8,335 nucleotides of DNA from Leptolinea sp. UBA4782. Its GTDB lineage: Bacteria; Chloroflexota; Anaerolineae; Anaerolineales; Anaerolineaceae. The position numbers and the translations under genes were made by a program. The stretch covers positions 6,930 through 15,264 of the forward strand of contig DHHC01000012.1 in the NCBI GenBank assembly GCA_002403095.1, in the 5' to 3' direction. The notes beneath the pieces are model-generated. The model searched no databases. It saw only the letters and a list, made by a program, of their open reading frames with translations, and was not told the origin of the DNA. Below are positions 7,148-8,335 of the stretch, one piece after another; position 1 is the first letter of the stretch, and the number at the start of each line of letters is the position of its first letter.

Positions 7148-7381
7148 ATGAAAATCAAGTATGAAAAACCGATATCAAGAAGTTTAGGGGATTATTTACC
7201 TATAGTTCAAGGAAACTGCCGTTCTGGTTCATTGGCAGGATCAGTTCCTCCTTGTACAGCCGGAGGAGCTGATGCTACTCCTAGTCATTGCGGCGTAGGA
7301 ACCATGGCAAATGGCACTTGTAATAACGGGAGCAACGCCAGTGGGGTAGGCACATGCACTCGAGGTACGGGTGTTGCATAG
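7148..7381 (+). CDS. Candidate RiPP precursor peptide with five CxxG units
   Basis: A 77-residue peptide that I do not recognise as a named family. Residues 1-22 look like a leader: charged, with KYEKP (4-8) and LGDYLP (13-18), a style common in peptides handled by radical SAM/PqqD systems. From residue 23 the composition changes. The 55-residue core has 12 Gly, 7 Ala, 7 Thr, 6 Ser, 5 Asn and 5 Cys, and no Phe, Tyr, Trp, Lys, Glu or Ile. Each cysteine (24, 36, 48, 58, 70) opens a C-x-x-G unit: CRSG, CTAG, CGVG, CNNG, CTRG. Spacing is 12, 12, 10 and 12 residues. No double-glycine cleavage site is present; QG at 21-22 marks the likely boundary. It directly follows two radical SAM/SPASM genes and has a strong ribosome binding site. 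Cys-based thioether cross-links are the most plausible modification, since there are no core aromatics for carbon-carbon cyclophanes. Function after maturation is unknown. Confidence 0.82.
   Translation: MKIKYEKPISRSLGDYLPIVQGNCRSGSLAGSVPPCTAGGADATPSHCGVGTMANGTCNNGSNASGVGTCTRGTGVA
7198..7366 (+). repeat. Five-fold C-x-x-G repeat encoded in the precursor core
   Basis: Within the peptide gene, five units beginning with cysteine and having glycine three residues later recur at residues 24, 36, 48, 58 and 70. The units are degenerate in both DNA and protein apart from the Cys and Gly; the only longer echo is GVGT, after Cys48 and again before Cys70. This points to an old internal duplication or selection for a regular cross-link spacing, not a recent tandem expansion. 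Confidence 0.7.
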
Positions 7382-7589
7382 AAGTTTTGGGTATAGCATA
7401 TTAAGGTATAATTTTCATTTCGGTCAATAAGATCAAAAAACTTCTCACGCCCCTTTATGTATTGGGCAGATATTTAATTGCCGAATAACCAAATATTCTT
7501 TAATTCAAATTTGTAAGTTTTCTCTTTCCCTTACAATATTTTAGTGCCCATATTTTTTAACAACACAATCACCTGATCGCAAATTTGTC
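7382..7589. other. AT-rich intergenic region with weak inverted repeats
   Basis: These 208 bases contain no ORF worth calling and no second precursor. A 9-base inverted repeat (AGAAGTTTT at 7380-7388, AAAACTTCT at 7437-7445) would enclose a 48-base loop just after the peptide stop. A second small hairpin pairs TTGTAAG at 7511-7517 with CTTACAA at 7530-7536 around a 12-base loop. Neither is a textbook terminator with a GC-rich stem and T-run. TATAAT at 7407-7412 could be a -10 for the downstream gene but lacks a partner -35. Confidence 0.35.
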
Positions 7590-8335
7590 ATGAAGTTCAT
7601 AAGCTACTCTTCTAGCGGAGGTGCCTTCGTTAAAACTACATTTGCTAAAATCGATGAGGTTGATCTTAATGAATTATCACAGCTTAAGAAAAAAGTAAAT
7701 TTCTGCCCATTCTTACTTTATATAATAGGTAATGGAAGTATTTCAGACACATATAGATATCGAGAAACAGAATTTTCGAGTCAGATCCAAGAAATCAAAG
7801 CGGCATGGGTAAATTTGTGTATTGATAAACCTATTAACATTCTTGAAACAGAACTATATTTATCTCAAATTAATAAATATGGCGATAGGTTATCAAACAG
7901 AGAAAAAGGATTTGAAAGCCGGTTATACAGAATAAAGGGTGACCTGACAGGAAAATCATTCTTTTATCTGTATAAAGAAAACGAATTAGAAGGGTTATCT
8001 ATCTATCTGCTAAGAGCATTGTGTAATCTTTGGCAAGTTGAGGAAGGATACATTCCACTTCACTCAACAGCAATTATTCATAAAGATTCGCTTATTCTAT
8101 TTTCTGGCCCTTCTCAATCTGGTAAAAGCACAATAGCAGAACTTAGCCGTGCGATTGGTTATGAGATGCTTGATCATGATCAAGTAATGATTTACAAAAA
8201 AAGTGAAAGAACATTTTCTGCAAATGGTTGGGGATACAACCTACAGTCATGCAGTTTACCAATTCGTGCCTTTCTACGAATTGAAAAAGATACAGTTGAC
8301 AAATTACATCGAATTTCTGAACGAAAATTAACTAA
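7590..8335 (+). CDS. scmC: HPr-kinase-like P-loop protein, ScmC-like (3' partial)
   Basis: An open frame runs from ATG 7590 to the window edge without a stop, giving 248 residues of a longer protein. I read it directly. After a poorly recognisable N-terminal region of about 150 residues comes YIPLHSTAII (His158), then the Walker A loop GPSQSGKST with Lys179, then a short helix and MLDHDQVMIY with Asp195 and Asp197. This order (PLHS, GxxxxGKST, then an acidic DHD) is that of HPr kinase/phosphorylase and PEP carboxykinase-like P-loop proteins, forms of which occur in lasso-peptide and other RiPP loci. The remembered SynChlorMet cassette contains a fourth, otherwise unassigned protein, ScmC, which I believe is of this kind. 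An in-frame TAG at 7542 and no other start codon make ATG 7590 the first possible start, although its ribosome binding site is weak. It may phosphorylate the Ser/Thr-rich peptide or act as an ATP-driven accessory protein; both are inference. Confidence 0.72.
   Translation, partial: MKFISYSSSGGAFVKTTFAKIDEVDLNELSQLKKKVNFCPFLLYIIGNGSISDTYRYRETEFSSQIQEIKAAWVNLCIDKPINILETELYLSQINKYGDRLSNREKGFESRLYRIKGDLTGKSFFYLYKENELEGLSIYLLRALCNLWQVEEGYIPLHSTAIIHKDSLILFSGPSQSGKSTIAELSRAIGYEMLDHDQVMIYKKSERTFSANGWGYNLQSCSLPIRAFLRIEKDTVDKLHRISERKLT

Noticed and set aside
7148..7381. Reading the five CxxG units as a metal-binding or zinc-ribbon protein
   Set aside because: Zinc ribbons use paired CxxC knuckles; here each Cys is single and evenly spaced in a Gly/Ser/Thr-rich chain beside radical SAM genes, which fits a modified peptide better.
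7407..7412. Perfect TATAAT between the peptide and P-loop genes
   Set aside because: No recognisable -35 at 16-18 bases; in this AT-rich spacer the hexamer alone is weak evidence, so it is mentioned but not called as a promoter.
7617..7621. GGAGG just inside the P-loop gene, hinting at a later start
   Set aside because: No in-frame ATG, GTG or TTG follows at suitable distance, so it appears to be part of the coding sequence.
1..8335. CRISPR arrays, tRNA genes, insertion sequences or att sites
   Set aside because: I saw no regularly spaced direct repeats, cloverleaf-like segments, transposase motifs or flanking terminal repeats on either strand.

Overview
The window probably comes from an anaerobic, moderately GC-rich bacterium. 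The style of the first four proteins reminds me of Chloroflexota (Anaerolineae-type) metagenomic genomes, but no marker gene is present, so the taxonomy is a weak inference. All recognised genes are on the + strand. There is no tRNA, rRNA, insertion sequence or CRISPR array.

Region 1 (1-4060) is GC-rich: about 55% in a 60-base line I counted by hand. It is a tightly coupled sugar-nucleotide operon with three enzymes. They are a LegB-type NAD-dependent 4,6-dehydratase (5' end cut off by the window), a sugar-1-phosphate nucleotidyltransferase, and a PLP-dependent DegT/ArnB-type sugar aminotransferase that starts at GTG inside the preceding stop. A fourth gene follows, encoding an 'uncharacterised nucleotidyltransferase' family protein (NTP_transf_5 type). 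The first three fit synthesis of an activated amino sugar for surface glycans, possibly a nonulosonic acid. The fourth belongs to a family often found beside peptide-modification genes.

Region 2 (4061-8335) begins abruptly with an AT-rich spacer (about 20% GC in one hand-counted 60-base line). It is a RiPP (ribosomally made, post-translationally modified peptide) biosynthesis cassette. In order it encodes a PqqD-like protein from a TTG start, a second PqqD-like protein resembling ScmD, two radical SAM/SPASM enzymes resembling ScmE and ScmF, a 77-residue Cys/Gly-rich peptide, and the first 248 residues of an HPr-kinase-like P-loop protein. ScmD, ScmE, ScmF and the last protein match my memory of the 'SynChlorMet' cassette, a four-gene RiPP-like system recorded without an identified precursor.

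The most interesting object is the peptide at 7148-7381. It has a charged leader followed by five C-x-x-G units spaced 12, 12, 10 and 12 residues apart, in a 55-residue core with no Phe, Tyr or Trp. It is a strong candidate for the cassette's substrate. A working model is that the PqqD-like proteins hold the leader while ScmE and ScmF install radical-based cross-links, most plausibly thioethers from the five cysteines. The P-loop protein, and perhaps the NTP_transf_5 protein, may act as accessory or tailoring enzymes. No exporter or leader protease is visible; they may lie beyond the 3' edge.
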